Shown here: positions 14,801 through 29,019 of the stretch, piece by piece
Position numbering within the stretch: position 1 is the first letter of the stretch
How the letters are laid out: each line of letters begins with the position of its first letter
Source of the DNA: Bugulina stolonifera
Taxonomy: Eukaryota > Bryozoa > Gymnolaemata > Cheilostomatida > Bugulidae
Assembly (NCBI GenBank): GCA_935421135.1
Contig: OW285187.1
Span: 35,776,818-35,840,817 of the forward strand
DNA: 64,000 nucleotides
Direction: 5' to 3'
Made by a program: the position numbers and the translations under genes
Notes under the pieces: model-generated
What the model saw: only the letters and a program-made list of their open reading frames with translations
Databases searched by the model: none
Told to the model about the DNA's origin: nothing

Positions 14801-17800
14801 CTATTTGGAAGGTGTTAATTGTTAGTAGATAGATTGTTTGCACCACTCTCTTTCTCCAGGTGCTCCCACTTGACTAGCTAGTAGTATATGATGAACATTC
14901 ACTTATATATTAAACACACCAACATCTATGAATGCTCGGCTCTACTATTACTGTTGTATTTTGAGCATCAAATGACAAAGGGAAATCTTAAACTCTTTAA
15001 AAGTTGAAACATTCTACTGCTCCAGTGATTTATAAGTGCCTACTCTTACCACAGTCATTTTCCTCAGCCCACTTTGTAGGAAATAATATTGTGATTGTAG
15101 TTCAAGTCTAGTGGCTAATTACAGAACACTTGTCTAGTGAATATATGGCTACTCACGCTGTTTATATTTACAGTTATCCTACAATGGATTTAAATGGCGC
15201 AAGACGAAAGAACGCAACGCGCGAAACAACTAGCACCCTCAAGGCATGGTTATATGAACACAGGAAAAACCCGTATCCGACAAAAGGAGAGAAGATAATG
15301 TTAGCCATAATCACAAAGATGACGCTGACACAAGGTGAGTACTGATTGGTTGACACAAGCTGGGTACTGATTGGTATGTCACCGATTGGCTCAGATCTAA
15401 CCGGAAATTTGACAAAGCTGTGAAACGAATTATTCTGTCAACTGCACTTGTTTATTTTGTATTTCAATAACAAGATAGATAATGTAGGCCTACATGACAA
15501 TATAAAACCATTGTCCAACATGTTAACTTCAGTGTGCAACCAGTATTTTCATTTCAAATTCTATTTTGGTTGGGAGAAGTGGTCTGGTGACATATGATGG
15601 TAGCTCCCATGTGTTATTATTAGTATCGTACTAATAACCAGTGTACAGCCAGTGTTTGGTGACAACACGTTTTCATGTCATATTATTGGATATCAGGAAT
15701 ATGGTGGCCTTCTGTATCAATATCATATCATTACCAAAAGTTAGGGTAGCTCATGTCTGTCTGTATGTCCATTCGTAGTTTCAACTTGGTTCGCGAATGC
15801 TCGAAGACGACTGAAGAAAGAGAATAAGATGACTTGGTCTCCGAGGAACAGAACCGACGACGGAAGTAGCGGAGATGAAGAAGATAAACCAGATGAGGAC
15901 GGAGGAGCGCTAGCAGACGATGATGATATAAGCATAGGTGAGTACTACACAGCTACAGGAAACACCTCTGTACAAGATCAAAGATTACAAATAGTTTACC
16001 CTGTTCTCTCAGGTTTATCCATTATAATATTTTAGTACCTCTAAATGGCAATTAAATGTTATTTCCATCTTGCAAAGAGTTGGCTGGCTATCACAGGTTT
16101 GAAGATGGTGATAATGGTAAAACCAACTTCTTAGGATCAAAGGAGTAGATGGCTTGTAATGTTACTTTTCTCATATACTTCAGAGAAAATATCAAATACT
16201 TTAACCAATACATAAACAGGAGAGTAGCTACCACAGAACTACTTGTAAAAACACATAACATAACCACAAACACACTGCCAAAACATGTAATCATTTATTC
16301 TAATGCTCCATCAAAGCCTATTCAATACAACTAAGAACTTGACAAAAAAGTGTCATATCTCTGATTCAGGCAGTAGGCCTGGAGCTTTGAGCTGCATGTA
16401 TTTATTAATTCTAAGGCTGAGGCATATTTTACCTGCAGCACATAGTTGTATATATAAACATTGCCCAGATAGCATGTCTATTTCTGCCCTATGACACTTG
16501 TGTGAACTCAGAACAAGCTATTAGACAAGATCTATGAGAAAATGACAAGATTTTTACACGTTGTTTATGCTAAATAAAGGATAGAGCCAGCCAAAGACAA
16601 TATTGTATTATCACATAGTTTGGTAACCAAACATTATATACAGTTTTACTTTGGGTTATAAATAGACATACCTATGTCCTCACTTCCTCCCAGCCAGCAT
16701 CTACCTGCTTATAATGAACAAACATTGGAGGACATATGGGTAAGCGGTGCTATTTCAGTTACAAAACTTTCCACATGGCCAAGAAAAACTATAAAAGTAT
16801 ATATTTAATATTTATATTATATCATGCAATTCCTATGTTATCTAACAAATAATATAATTGTTTACTAGAAAAATTGAAAATAGAATAAATTTGTTTTAAA
16901 AAGTCCAGACACTAAATAAAGCAGTAAATGCATTGGGTGAACTCCCACGCTTTGGATACTGTTAGTTGTTCCCTGCATGCCTCTTGCATCCCACTGTCCT
17001 CTCCTCTAGCTGTCCCCACATTTACATATCTATCCTCTACCCTACAATCGAGGAGCACAGCGCCACCAAACATACATGTATATTTATTATTTTTGCAACA
17101 CTGCAGGCTAATTATGTACATCCCCTCAATCTATTGGTAGAATAGTTATCAAAATATTTGAACAGATAAAAATAATACTTAAACATGGTAGAATTAAGTG
17201 GCTGATATGATAGCATGACTTAGTCTTAGGTATACTTACACCTAAACTCTGTCACCATGTCCATAGCACTTGACTTACCAACACCAGTTACACGCTGATA
17301 ACCTAATCACACCTACAATATTTTATGCAATACAAGAAATAATCTGCATTTAGTATATAAGGGTCGGCCACGGCTGACGATGTGTCTGTCCCCAGCTCAT
17401 CAATGTCTTTGTAAATATTTACTGATCAGTTTTAAGCGAATTTTATCTTCACCAAATTTTAAAACGTATCAGTAAGGATTTGCCTTCTAATCCGGCGACA
17501 GATGCAAGACAGTATTGTTTATATGATGATGGTGCATTTGATAATAGCATATACAAATAGAGACAAGAGAATATTGTATCACTAAATATGACAATAGTAT
17601 ACACAGTTGCTGAAGTTTTATATAGGTTGATAATACTCAGATCATTAGTAATTATACAGGAACAATTTACAAGGCAATTAAAACATAAAACTAAAGCTGA
17701 TACAAAATATTGTATTATTTGCTCGATGGTTCTCTTTGACTGGACAAGTGTCTTTATTATCTCGGAGGAAATGGCCCTGTCTAATACTAGCAATGAATAA

Positions 17801-19340
17801 TTTCTCCTTTATTATACAACAAAATGATTGTACATCCTGTATGATCAACACATATATTTCTAATATGTGTTTATTTACATGATATAGTGAAATATAATCT
17901 ACCTTTTATCAGCTTTACATCCACCTGATCACTGCAGCCATACTAGCATATCGGCTGTTTTAATTGGTCTATTCCCTACGTCTGCTCGTATCAACGATTC
18001 TAATAGTAAAATCTTTTTTTACAGATTTAAGTGACTTTGAGAGTGAAAATACATCTTCACCACAAAAACAATCAACGGCCAGTAATCCGACTCGAGAAAG
18101 TCCAAACTCACAAGGGGACAGGCTACCCACCCCACCCACACAATCATTCGTAGCCTTAGCCAAAGACTGTAACACAGAGACTACAGCTGGTAGTCACAAG
18201 CCAAGAATCTGGTCCATAGCAGATGTGGCCACTAGCAAACCTACAGCTGGACCGACACAGAGCACACATGGACCTGGGCCAATGCACATGCGATCCAATG
18301 CAGTGAGACACAGACCATACCCTGTTCCGAACCCAACAGCGTTTAGACCATTCTTTGACACTAGTTACAGACAGTTTGCTGCTCACCCAGCTCTAGGGGC
18401 TGTGGCAGCACTCACTAATCCACTTCTAGCCTGTAGACCACCTATTACATCAGCAGCTTTAAGGGTGCCGCACCTTCCACCCACAGTAACCGAACCAACC
18501 GCTACATCCACTTATCCTTACATGAAATCTTCCAGCTCAAGTGCAGTAACACCAGGTAAGTCAAGACTGATACACACATTTATTTATGATAATAAAACAA
18601 AAGGTTGGGTGTCTATAATTAATACTGTGACTGTGGTATGCACCATAATCAGTGGTTTACCTTACCAAACAGGTAGCATGTGTAATTATACAGATGAATG
18701 GTTACTAACAGTAGTTATTGAGCCCAGGCCCTCTTGTTTTACAGAACAGTAGGCTAGCTCCTGCGTAGTCATAACTCCTCTGTCATTGGAACATAAACCC
18801 TACATAGGACATAATTTGAGGTTCGCCACCCAAGCAGTTGTTACTCAATAACTCCCTACTCTGTTTACTCCTGTATAGCAGAATAAACAGCTGTTCCATG
18901 CATATTTGATGCTTAGATTAGACTGCAGTAATTCAATATTTTGTGGCCTTATTTAAACTAGATTCAGTTTTATCAACATCAATGGCCAATGTTGAACAGA
19001 TGTTACCAATCTTTTAGTAATCATACCAAAATCCACAGCTAACAATATTACTCACTAGGAACTCTGGTTAAAATTATATTCTAATTTGTTTTTCATGAAA
19101 AAAATGTTATTAAAAACATTTTTTCCCATATAAGACAGAACTTCTAGTATAATACCAGCCATTATGCTATACTATTGCCTGTATATGTATGTAGTATACA
19201 TATAACGCATGCTAATTAATATTGATATTTTTATATTTTCAGCAGAAAATACAATCAGCAAGGTAGAAACGATCTCAAAGAGTGTCCCTCGACCTTCACC
19301 TTCCCACTCGTCCTCATCTCGAAGTAGCTCTGACCATTGA
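11824..19340 (+). CDS. Irx: Iroquois-class TALE homeobox transcription factor
   Basis: Seven coding exons: 11824-11883, 12982-13218, 13657-13799, 15174-15334, 15779-15937, 18025-18555, 19243-19340. All junctions are GT-AG, phases join, and the total is 462 codons plus TGA. ATG 11824 directly follows an in-frame TAA. The homeodomain is split by the intron after exon 4. Exon 4 gives [16 protein letters not shown] and the TALE loop [11 protein letters not shown]; exon 5 gives [17 protein letters not shown], the recognition helix with its W-F-N-R residues. An acidic, Ser-rich stretch follows (about residues 225-255), then a long Pro/Ser/Thr-rich, Ala-containing C-terminal region ending in a serine run. 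The N-terminal part is Ala-rich and carries ARIPGVPES and DIKD..ETLMAW, resembling parts of bilaterian Iroquois N-termini. I do not see the Cys-rich GRPI/TDP motif of many bilaterian members. Expected role: nuclear DNA-binding developmental regulator. The intron 4 donor is duplicated in tandem. Confidence 0.95.
15326..15375 (+). repeat. 25-bp tandem duplication spanning the Irx exon 4 splice donor
   Basis: Two head-to-tail 25-bp copies (15326-15350 and 15351-15375). Copy 1 is TGACACAAG (exon end) followed by the real donor GTGAGT. Copy 2 repeats TGACACAAG but has CTGGGT, so the donor GT is lost. Both copies end ACTGATTGGT. Confidence 0.9.
19240..19245 (+). other. NAGNAG tandem acceptor of the Irx last exon
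   Basis: The last Irx intron ends TTTTCAGCAG. Either AG keeps frame: the first gives Ala-Glu-Asn, the second Glu-Asn, so isoforms could differ by one alanine. Confidence 0.55.
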
Positions 19341-21450
19341 TCAGTGAGTCAACAGCCACCAATGTGTTGCGGATGTAGTTAGTTAGTAAAACATGGAGGC
19401 AGGCAGAGCGCCGAGTATACTAAACCTCTATTTATCTACAACAATCATCCTACCATTTTATAAATATTCTTCATAATACAAAATATGTGTATGTGTCATT
19501 TGGGATAGAAATAATTTTATGAGAATTTATAAATTAAGGTTTTAATTTATATGTTGAGATTTTAGTTTTAATTTTTTCTAGTAAAGTCCAGTGGTATTCA
19601 TTGTAAAATAATTATATTATAACTACATGTACATGAAGAAGTATTTTTGTACTGTTACACCAAATTTAACTTATTTTATTCATATGGTATTATGTGTAGG
19701 CATTATGTCTTTTATTTTAAACTCAAATCATTTGCTATCTTGTAAAGATAATTTCTCTTAAATTTTTGTTTTCTCTCCGGCTTTACTGTTCTCTTTTATA
19801 GTTATTTCCTGTTGTACGATGATGATAATAATAATTATAATAATAATATAATTTGTTGTTATTTTTATTTCAATATAACAATGAATCACACAGTTGACAA
19901 TAACACTTGGCAAGGCATATTGTTATATTACAATGTATATAATATGAACAAGATGTAAAATTTAATGAATCGGTAAACAACACGATTTAACTCATTCTTG
20001 GCAGAAAACAAGTTTCAACTAGAAATGTAACAGCTCTGTGTGCATATCAAAAGGAGATGGGATAATAAATCTAAGTAAATTTGACTAATAGAATTGTGTG
20101 ACTTGACAGAATAATATACTGCATTAGTTTTGAGAATTGCCAGTTTATATCCATGTACATGTTGTTCATGTAGGCTGCAACTTCCATGGAAATCACAAAG
20201 AATATTTAAACAAATTGTATTTGTTTCATTATAGAAAATATTAACAAATACAATTGCTAGATCTGAGGACACCTTGTCATGTGAATCAGTGAATAGTTTC
20301 TAATAAAAATATTTCAAAAATTTCCTAGTAGTTCATTAGGTAGCTGATTCAACAATATGTATTCTAGCACTGAGTAAAAAGACTGTGTGGAGGGAGAGTG
20401 CTTACACGGAGCTCTAGAGTAGTGCAGTAAATACTGGCCAGAGTTGGCTGTAATGGAAAGAGACTAGACTATTGTGTAACGAAGCAATAATTTATTTACA
20501 TGTGAATGTGTGCTGCTATGGTGCAGACAAACAGAGGTATAAATAATTCAACAAGACTATAAGATGAGAGGCACAGTTGTTAGTGATTGCAATATGCCAC
20601 TTTATACATGTATCACCCTTACATAATATGTGAAGATAGTAATTATAGTGCTAATATAATTCTATTATTACCAACATAGCTACTCTCTATTATTATATTA
20701 ATTATTATTCTAGTAATAATGTTATGCAGCATCTTATTATACTGTGTGCTGAATTGTATCATCTGCACTTCGCCTTAATTATTACACAAACAATCCGAAT
20801 ACAAATTATGAATTAGATATACATTTGTAAGCATAGCAGTGCCAACATGATGTATAAATAAATCATGTGCTTGCTCTGTTGACTGCGAAGATATAATGTA
20901 CTCTTTGTATATGGCATAGACTAGGTCAGCCTGAAATATCCGTTCCAAATTATTTATAGCTTTTATTTATTGTCAAAGCTGATAGACTTTGGTCAGCCGA
21001 CTAAGAAATTATTAAAACAGCTTTTGCTCGTTCATACATGGTATATTATTCTCAAAAGAAATATTAACGGATGAAAGTAAAACGACGGCACTTTTATTTT
21101 CATAGCGAACAAATATATTCATGACTGTAACTGAAGTTCTATTGAAGAGCGAAATGATTTGTTTGCCTGCAGAAACAAATCTCTGCGATTAGCGCTAAAA
21201 ATTGAATAACTTCCCAAGAAACTCACTTGATGTTGTTGTCCTCCCATTAATATAAACATGAATTGAAATAAAATTATTAAATTTATGGTTTAAGAAAAAA
21301 TGATAATCTAGCAAAAACACGAAGTAATTAATTATTACTCAGACCTGTAACAGAGTATTACCGTGTAATTAGACATAAATAGTGATCATCACGCCAAACG
21401 CTAACCACTGACACTAGAATCTCAATTGTTAATGCATCGTTCTCTCACAA
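19341..21450. other. Irx 3' flank, probable 3'UTR then intergenic
   Basis: AT-rich sequence after the Irx stop with no coding signal. The 3'UTR end cannot be fixed; several AATAAA-like tracts occur. It contains the ATAATAATAATTATAATAATAAT low-complexity run near 19823-19855 and a TTATTATATTAATTATTATT tract near 20690. Confidence 0.5.
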
Positions 21451-21530
21451 TCTCCATTGCATAATGGCATGTTAACGTTCTCAATTAGAGATGTCAGTTA
21501 CTCAGATATTATAATCTCTCTTTCCAGACC

Positions 21531-21670
21531 AGATACACAAGAATCTGCCACCAGTACAGAATCTGCACTATACAGTGCACTGCCAACCACCAACCCTGTC
21601 TACAGTGTATATGTGGTTAGGGGGATGGAATATTCACTTCCGCCACAGATGGCGGAGTTGAGAAACGGTC
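21531..21670 (+). other. unassigned candidate exon
   Basis: A strong pyrimidine tract and acceptor (CTCTCTTTCCAG, ending 21530) is followed by an open frame reading PDTQESATSTESALYSALP and onward, to a TAA at about 21673. Base composition is less AT-rich than the surroundings. I do not recognise the peptide, and its phase does not fit the last Irx introns. It could be an exon of an unseen transcript, part of a conserved non-coding element, or chance. Confidence 0.2.
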
Positions 21671-24310
21671 CGTAATTCTTATATAATTAAATTGTAGGCT
21701 GAACATTTGACAAGCCAGAATGTGTCACTTTCAGCTTAGTGCTCTGCTCTCATCACGTTTGACACTTTCCGTTTCTCTTAGTATTTTGACACGGTGAGAT
21801 GAATGAGGTTGGAGAACAACTGGATTAGTTTATTGCTTTTTATTATTCACATTTCATGACAAACATTTAATATAATAATTGAGACTCTTATAGCACAATG
21901 GAGGCAATGTTGTCATAGTATTATTATATTAGATATAAAATCATATTTAGTTATTAATCTGTGTGTCATATCACCCTGTAAGTCTGTTAGAATACCGACG
22001 ATGACACGTGCTACTGCCAAGTCAATCGGATATTTATCGGCTCAAGTTAAATTTCTTTCATTAAAATTTATTTTAAACACTGATTGCTTCTAAACAAATC
22101 ACAAGACAACAATCTCCGCTGCCACATTTATTTTAAACGGATAGATTAATTGTATCAATCTGCATTGATACAAAGTTGTATTGTATTTGTCATTTAGCAG
22201 CTAAGCAAACAGGAAACTGATGAGAGTCAATTCCGAACTTCATAGCTTCATTTGTTAAATGCAAATATTAAAGGCAAGCCTGTGATTCTAATATACAATG
22301 TATTATAGTATTGTTTACAATCAAAGTCGTGCTGAATATATGTATACAAACAGAACATATTGTAAAATGTATATTCATACTACAAAGCCAGCTATATCGC
22401 TTCCCCTCTATTGCTATGTACTTGGATCTTTGCTATTATTCACAGCTAATGATAACATGAAAACAGACATCAAAAATTATTTTTTATGAAATTTGACAAT
22501 TTAACAGAGGAAGATATAGTTTTGATGTTTTAGCAGAGTAATAGATGAGCGAGTTGTAGCAGTTTGCTTTGTGAGTAATTAATAGATGTGTAGCATTAAT
22601 TTGATTTATTCCAATTTATAGTCACCATGATCACTAAAATCTGAGGAAAGACACTATTAAGAAATTCATTCCAACTGTTGATACGGAGTTTGGTGACCAA
22701 ACTTGAAAGGTAGATGAATGTCTGTGAAGTGAGTTCAGTTCCACATACTTTGCTAATCACAAAGGGCATCCTGTTCATCTGTTACACATATTTCACCTTG
22801 TATACTAAATAACTGAACAATAAAACTCGTGTAGATGTGTACCATACCTGGTCTGTTGAGTGCCTTTCAACAGGAGATTTTGGCAACAGGTACCGCAGGC
22901 CATATTGCTAGGAGATAGAATGTGGAACTATTTGATAGTTAGTTACAGTACTCAAGGGAGTTGACTAGGTAAATGTGTATGTTATAGGAGTCCGGACCTA
23001 ATAGATATAAACCCCATTCTGTCTAAGAAATGAGAGCAGTAGGAGATAGTTCCCCAGTTTGAGTGGCCCTAGACTTTGAGTGGAATCTGGTGTTTTGACA
23101 TGTTCTGTGACAGGAGAACGAAACCTTACATGAAGGCAGGTGGATAATGTACAGGTGAATAATGAGATAGGAGTAACTGCTATAGCCACCGCAGTGCCAA
23201 TCACTTAGTATGTAAAATAGGGCTAGAGTACATGCTATGTCATGTCACTCAGTTTTCCTGACAACTACTGCAGGTTTATTCAATATTTCTGTCATGCCAT
23301 CGCATAATTACCATTCTGACATGTTTTAAAACCCCATTGATACATTAACCATACAACTGCGACTCACATGTTTATTAATTATATCTTATATGTCTTTTTG
23401 TACCAAATGCCACAATAGGCACATTTATTTTTTACATGTAACCCTACAATTTCCGGAATTCGTAGAAAATTAATAACGAAGTTCAATCTCTGTGTTCAAA
23501 GTGCTCTGACCATGTTCTATACTGATGCATTGTATGTCATTCATCCTTTATAGATACCTTAAAATGTAGGTTGCCACTAATCATCATGTACATTTGTTTG
23601 GGTTTTAGAAGAACTCCTGGTACCACCCCTTACCAGATTCTATCTGAATCGTTTGGTACTAAGCCTATAGTAAGATTTTATTTTGCCATGTCTAAATTCC
23701 TGGGTGCCTTGGAATGCTGGGATAGGTGAATACTATAGATAATACTAGAGACAGTTGAACATATCAGTCCTCAACAGGTTGTGTACTAATATCACAATTA
23801 GTTAGTGTATACCATATATACAACCTTAGTATAAACATAGGTGTTACTGTATATATGTTAGCAACACCTCCAGCCATGTTATTTATGTTAAATATACACG
23901 AGTTGATATCAAATGCTGCCCAGGCTTACCGCTGCCCTCTTCTCCAAGTTACTGAAGGTATATCAGGATCAGACAGGCTGATAACACAGTAGAAGGGAGA
24001 AATAAACGACACAAACTTCATAAAACTTTGATAGTAGGCAGATGTGTACGAATGTTGATTAGGAAGGCGGGCTAACTATTAGGGGAAATATTTTGACTCC
24101 ATAACTGGTTATAGAAAGCATAATATAATATACAGTACTGTGTATATCTATATCTGCTTGATGATAATATAACATACACTAGCCCGTATACATGTATATG
24201 ACTGATACGATTGGAGTCGTTTCCCTTGCCATTATAGGTTTACCATTGAATTTTCCAAGATATTCTACATATAATATCAAACATTTGCAAGAACGAATAA
24301 CAGCCTGTTA

Positions 24311-24539
24311 TGCAGCATGTAAATTTATGTACTATCGCAGCATGTAAACTTATGTACTATCACAGCATGTAAACTTATGTACTATCACAGCATGTAAACT
24401 TATATACTATCGCAGCATGTACACTTATGTACCATCACAGCATGTAAACTTATGTACTATCACAATATGTAAACTTATATACTATAGAAGCATGTAAACT
24501 TATGTACTATCGCAGCATGTAAACTTATGCACTATCATA
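24311..24539. repeat. 25-bp minisatellite
   Basis: About nine copies of a 25-bp unit with core CAGCATGTAAACTTATGTAC. Copies differ mainly at the base before CAGCATG and at G/A in TATGTAC. Confidence 0.9.
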
Positions 24540-24649
24540 GTACTGTTTTGACATAAACATTGTAGGATATTATTCTAAAGCATATAATTAAAAGAAAGTA
24601 TTTGTTTTGACAAAAGGGAATACCAACTAAGATGAGGACAGATAAATCC

Positions 24650-24848
24650 TGACTTACACTACTGTATGCTGACTTGCATTATTGTGTGCTGACTTACGTT
24701 ACTGTATGCTGACTTACATTACTGTATGCTGACTTACATTACTGTATGCTGACTTACATTACTGTATGCTGACTTACATTACTGTATGCTGACTTACATT
24801 ACTGTATGCTGACTTACATTACTGCATGCTGATTTACATTACTGCATT
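24650..24848. repeat. 20-bp minisatellite
   Basis: About ten copies of TGACTTACATTACTGTATGC. The central copies are essentially identical and the outer ones diverged, as expected for an array that expands from the middle. Confidence 0.92.
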
Positions 24849-25645
24849 ATACAGAGCTGTTATAAAATATATTCTTACAGGTAAGAAATTTAAAAAAATT
24901 ATTCGTGTCAAAATTGGCAGCATCTTCACTTGTAACCCACCTTGATTACAAGCACATGTGACCAAAATATATTACCATGATATTATAAAAATAATTTTGG
25001 GAGGTAGGATTCTTGGTATGCATTATAAAAAGGATATGTGTAACCCATTGCCATTCGCCACGTAACCATTTATTTTGGATATTTGGAAATGCAGCAATAC
25101 AATGTGTCGTTTTAAATATTCAACAAGTGCTACTAGCTGTTACCTGGCCAAAGAAGTATAATATATTTAAACAGGCCTACATTTAACACCTGTCACATGT
25201 ATATTAGTTTAGTTTGAATATTCTGGTGTCAATCCCTGAGACAGCGTACAGCTGAGAAAACTAGCATTACATAAATATGTCAGCGAGTTGGGGTTAAACA
25301 GGGGCTCGAGTTTCTCACCCAAATAAAGGGTGGTGAGGTCACAGCTTTTAGGACATGTAGAGCTGAGTTGATTTCTTTAGTAATTCAATTAATTTGTTGC
25401 CATATTAAGAAAACAAGAGATTAACTAAATAGAAACTGTTAAAGATTATAAATACTTGCACGTGTTTATCTAATTACTGATTACCACCCTATTTAATTTA
25501 TAAATATATTTGTGACACATTAATGGCTATGAATACATAAACATGTTCCATAGTTTTGGTGAAACGCATCCACTTAAGAGAGGCTTTTTCAGCCATTTAA
25601 CTCTTACAATGAAAACATTGTACAGCACTTTTAAACCACCGTTAG

Positions 25646-25692
25646 GTGAATAGTTAGTGGTGAATAGGTAGTGGTGAATAGATAGTGGTGAC
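25646..25692. repeat. GTGAATAGNTAGTG repeat
   Basis: Three copies of a 15-16 bp unit GTGAATAGTTAGTG with single-base changes. Confidence 0.75.
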
Positions 25693-26182
25693 ACAGCTGT
25701 GAAAACTTGTAATAGAACATCAAACGACCAAGGTGTGAATACAGATGAAAGCTCAGCAATAAATTTACAATGATATTATTGAAGTAGCCACAATAAATAG
25801 GAATTGAAAGTATTAGCTATGATGATAAAGGATATCATATCTAACTTGAGATCTGTAGAGTGACAATCGACAACCTAAACCCTCTAATATTTAGACATTA
25901 AATTTGTGATGCATTTCATGCATGAGTTTAAATATCGACTGAGAGATCTATGAGAAGAGAAATAGATACTCACATGTTTACAGACAGTACAGTGTGTTAT
26001 TTATTATATTATAAGGTGTACAATAAGGTGCACAACAGAGCCAATGGATATATTACCATAATATAGGATTGGCAAGTGAAATATCAAACTAATTACACTA
26101 CAAGCATGAATCATCTACATGTAATATTATGTTGATGGATGAACGAAAGAGTCTTACATAACTAAATCAGATAATAGGCCTT

Positions 26183-26252
26183 GTAGGCATGTAGGTATGT
26201 AGGTATGTAGGTATGTAGGTATGTAGGTATGTAGGTATGTAGGTATGTAGAT
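26183..26252. repeat. (GTAGGTAT)n microsatellite
   Basis: About eight copies of the octamer GTAGGTAT. Confidence 0.92.
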
Positions 26253-26579
26253 GGTGAGGTACATATTATGTACTATACCAGAGCTGGATGCCACCCCCAT
26301 AACATTGACATCCATACATAAATCTCATTCTTGTCAAGGTTGTTCTGCTGTCAGACCTCAGAAATTAAGTGTCATGCTGTATCAGTTGATCTGGATTCAA
26401 AACATTGCCAGGTTTTACTTGTACCGGCTATCGTAGGAAAGTAAAAATGCCTGTTATGTGTCTAAACTTGAACAAACGATGCCAGCGAGTGTATTCCTAC
26501 ATTTAATTATACAATTGGCACGCTAATAGTACTTATACACATTGTATCCTATTGTATATGTAGTGTACATGTACAAGTC

Positions 26580-26810
26580 ATAACACCATATACACATGTG
26601 CACACACATAAAACATTATATACCATATATTATACATGTACCACATACAACACTATAATTATAGCTACCATATATAACGCATGTAAACACACATACAGCA
26701 TTACATACCATATATAACACACACATGCAACATTACATACCATATATAATACACACATACAACATTACATACCATATATAACACACACATACAACATTAC
26801 ACATGTATAT
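26580..26810. repeat. degenerate repeat (ACCATATATAACACACACAT)
   Basis: Repeated blocks of ACATTACATACCATATATAA and ACACACATACAAC with variable spacing. The last copies (26720-26800) are most regular. Confidence 0.75.
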
Positions 26811-29019
26811 ACAGCTGTTACTGACATGATGTCATTAAAATTTTCAAGGGTCATCATCGAATAAAAGAACTTAGTTTGAAAACTTAAAAATTGTGTTTGA
26901 CACCTCAGAATGTGATGGTAACATGATGCTGGAGGGTCATGTAGGTGACAAACACTGCACATGCTTTCTTCTATTTCTACTTGAAATCAACTGTAACTGA
27001 AAGCTGAAGAGTTAAATAAGGGAACAGCAAGTGAGACTATGTCAAGAAAGCAAAGCATGTATTTTATTTGTACCAACAAACACTCACTGAGTCATCGAGT
27101 TTTGAGCAGCAGCACTTCAACTCCAACTGTTATAAACTCAGTTTCTTTACTTTTAAAATTATCGAGACGTTCTTCAGACGTCACCCGCTAGGTATAAAAT
27201 TCACAGCTATAAATATTTATTGTCCCTTGCTCTCAAAGTGGAAGGCTTGTTAGCTGCAGTGTATGCACAGTGTTATAATGGGAATAATACATTGTAAGCA
27301 ATGGGACTGTTATATAGTTTACAATGTATCTAGTGGCAATACTTTGAGGGTGCTACACTCTGTAATGGATACCCGAGGACGAACAGACAAGACACTTATA
27401 GTTTGTTGCTTTATTTGTACATTTAATGGGGGAATATGGCATGAGATGTTTACGCGGCTCTTGAAATTAAAAAATGATAGTCACATAGTAAACAAACTAT
27501 GATATATATATAGTTGCTCACACACCTTGCACCCACCCACAGCCCGCTCAGGATCCAGCCCTAATTATATTTGATATGTTTTACATCTAAAATCTGCCCA
27601 GATGTCTACAAATCAGAATTCTTAGCATAAACACACAATCATAGCGTGTAATGTTTTGTCTCCAATGTGTTAATTTAATGAAACTAATATCTGTAATCAG
27701 AAGAACAAAGTAAAAAGAGACAAGAAATACTGGATGAGCGCCAACAATCTACTCCCTCTATCTGTAACACCTAACTAGTATTTGAGGTGCTAGTATGCTT
27801 TGAACAAATTTTCTTGAAAGATAAACAATTTTTAAATTTCTAGTATTAGCCATCACACAGCTTTTGCCAGTCTAAATTATTTGCTACAATTTGCAAATAG
27901 CAAAAGTGTTTTAAATAAATTAAAATCTAGTCAGTGACAGAATTATTAAGCTAATCATTTCCATAAATATAATAATTAAAATAAAATTTATGTAAAATGA
28001 ATTTGAACTGTTGATGAGTTGACAAGTGACAACTTTGCACCACCAAGATTTTAATTTTTGGTTTAAAAATTGTCAAAACAAGTAGCAATATTACAGATGC
28101 TAAGTCATGTATTATACTCGTAACAAAATTATTATTTGCCTGCATTTTTAATTGTTTGAATATTAAAATATTCTAAATGTATTAAAAATGAATAATCAGT
28201 TACTGGCCAGTTATTCTGTTGACAGCAATGAGTGTATGTGTGCATTACATAATGTCGTAATGGTCGGCATGCATAAAATAAATAATAAAGGAAGAGTTTC
28301 CAATAAATTTTCAGACGTAAATACTCAAAGTATATTGAGATGTGATATGCATCATGTAGTTATACAGGGCCACTAAGTTATATACGACATAAAACAATAT
28401 TGGGAAACCAGTTATAAGTCCCTACTCTAACAATACCACTGTTAGTCCTCTCAGGCTATTTTCAAACTCCCTAAGGCTAAACAGTTTTCTAAGATGAAGA
28501 AGCAGTAATTTTGACCACCCATGTGAAGGACCCATTCCTTTGCTTACCAAGTACCAACAAAACACAAACTGCTGGTCAAAAATATAGTAGCTGTTGGTTT
28601 TTGTGTTTCTAATGTAAACGAGACTCACTCAATCGTTCAGCAAATAATTGCACAAGGTATGCTGAGAGGCAAGAGTAAGAATTTGGACCTAGATTTGAAT
28701 GCTGTGTGTCAAACTCTATCCTATATTAAGTAACCATAATTTGAGCCGAAATTCACATATTTATATTGGCGGGTGAATAGGAACACATGATTATGAATGT
28801 TAAAAGCTTGTCACATCTCAGATTTACATATGTACATTATCAACTGAATTATTGACTTAAAAGTATCCAATACAAGTGAAAATAACTATTTCTCTCAGTC
28901 AACTTATTTGCTTTTCCATGAAATTGTGAAGAGCAAATAGAGTGCCAAATATATTAGATGGATGTTGTTACCCCTTTCATGGTGACACAAAATGTATCTA
29001 CTGATTCATTCTATGACCT

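Noticed and set aside
17449..17793. 114-codon minus-strand frame inside the long Irx intron 5
   Set aside because: AT-rich, hydrophobic by composition, matches no family, and has a comparable frame on the other strand.
24311..24848. Possible CRISPR-like regular repeats
   Set aside because: The repeats are directly adjacent with no unique spacers, and this is an animal genome; these are minisatellites.
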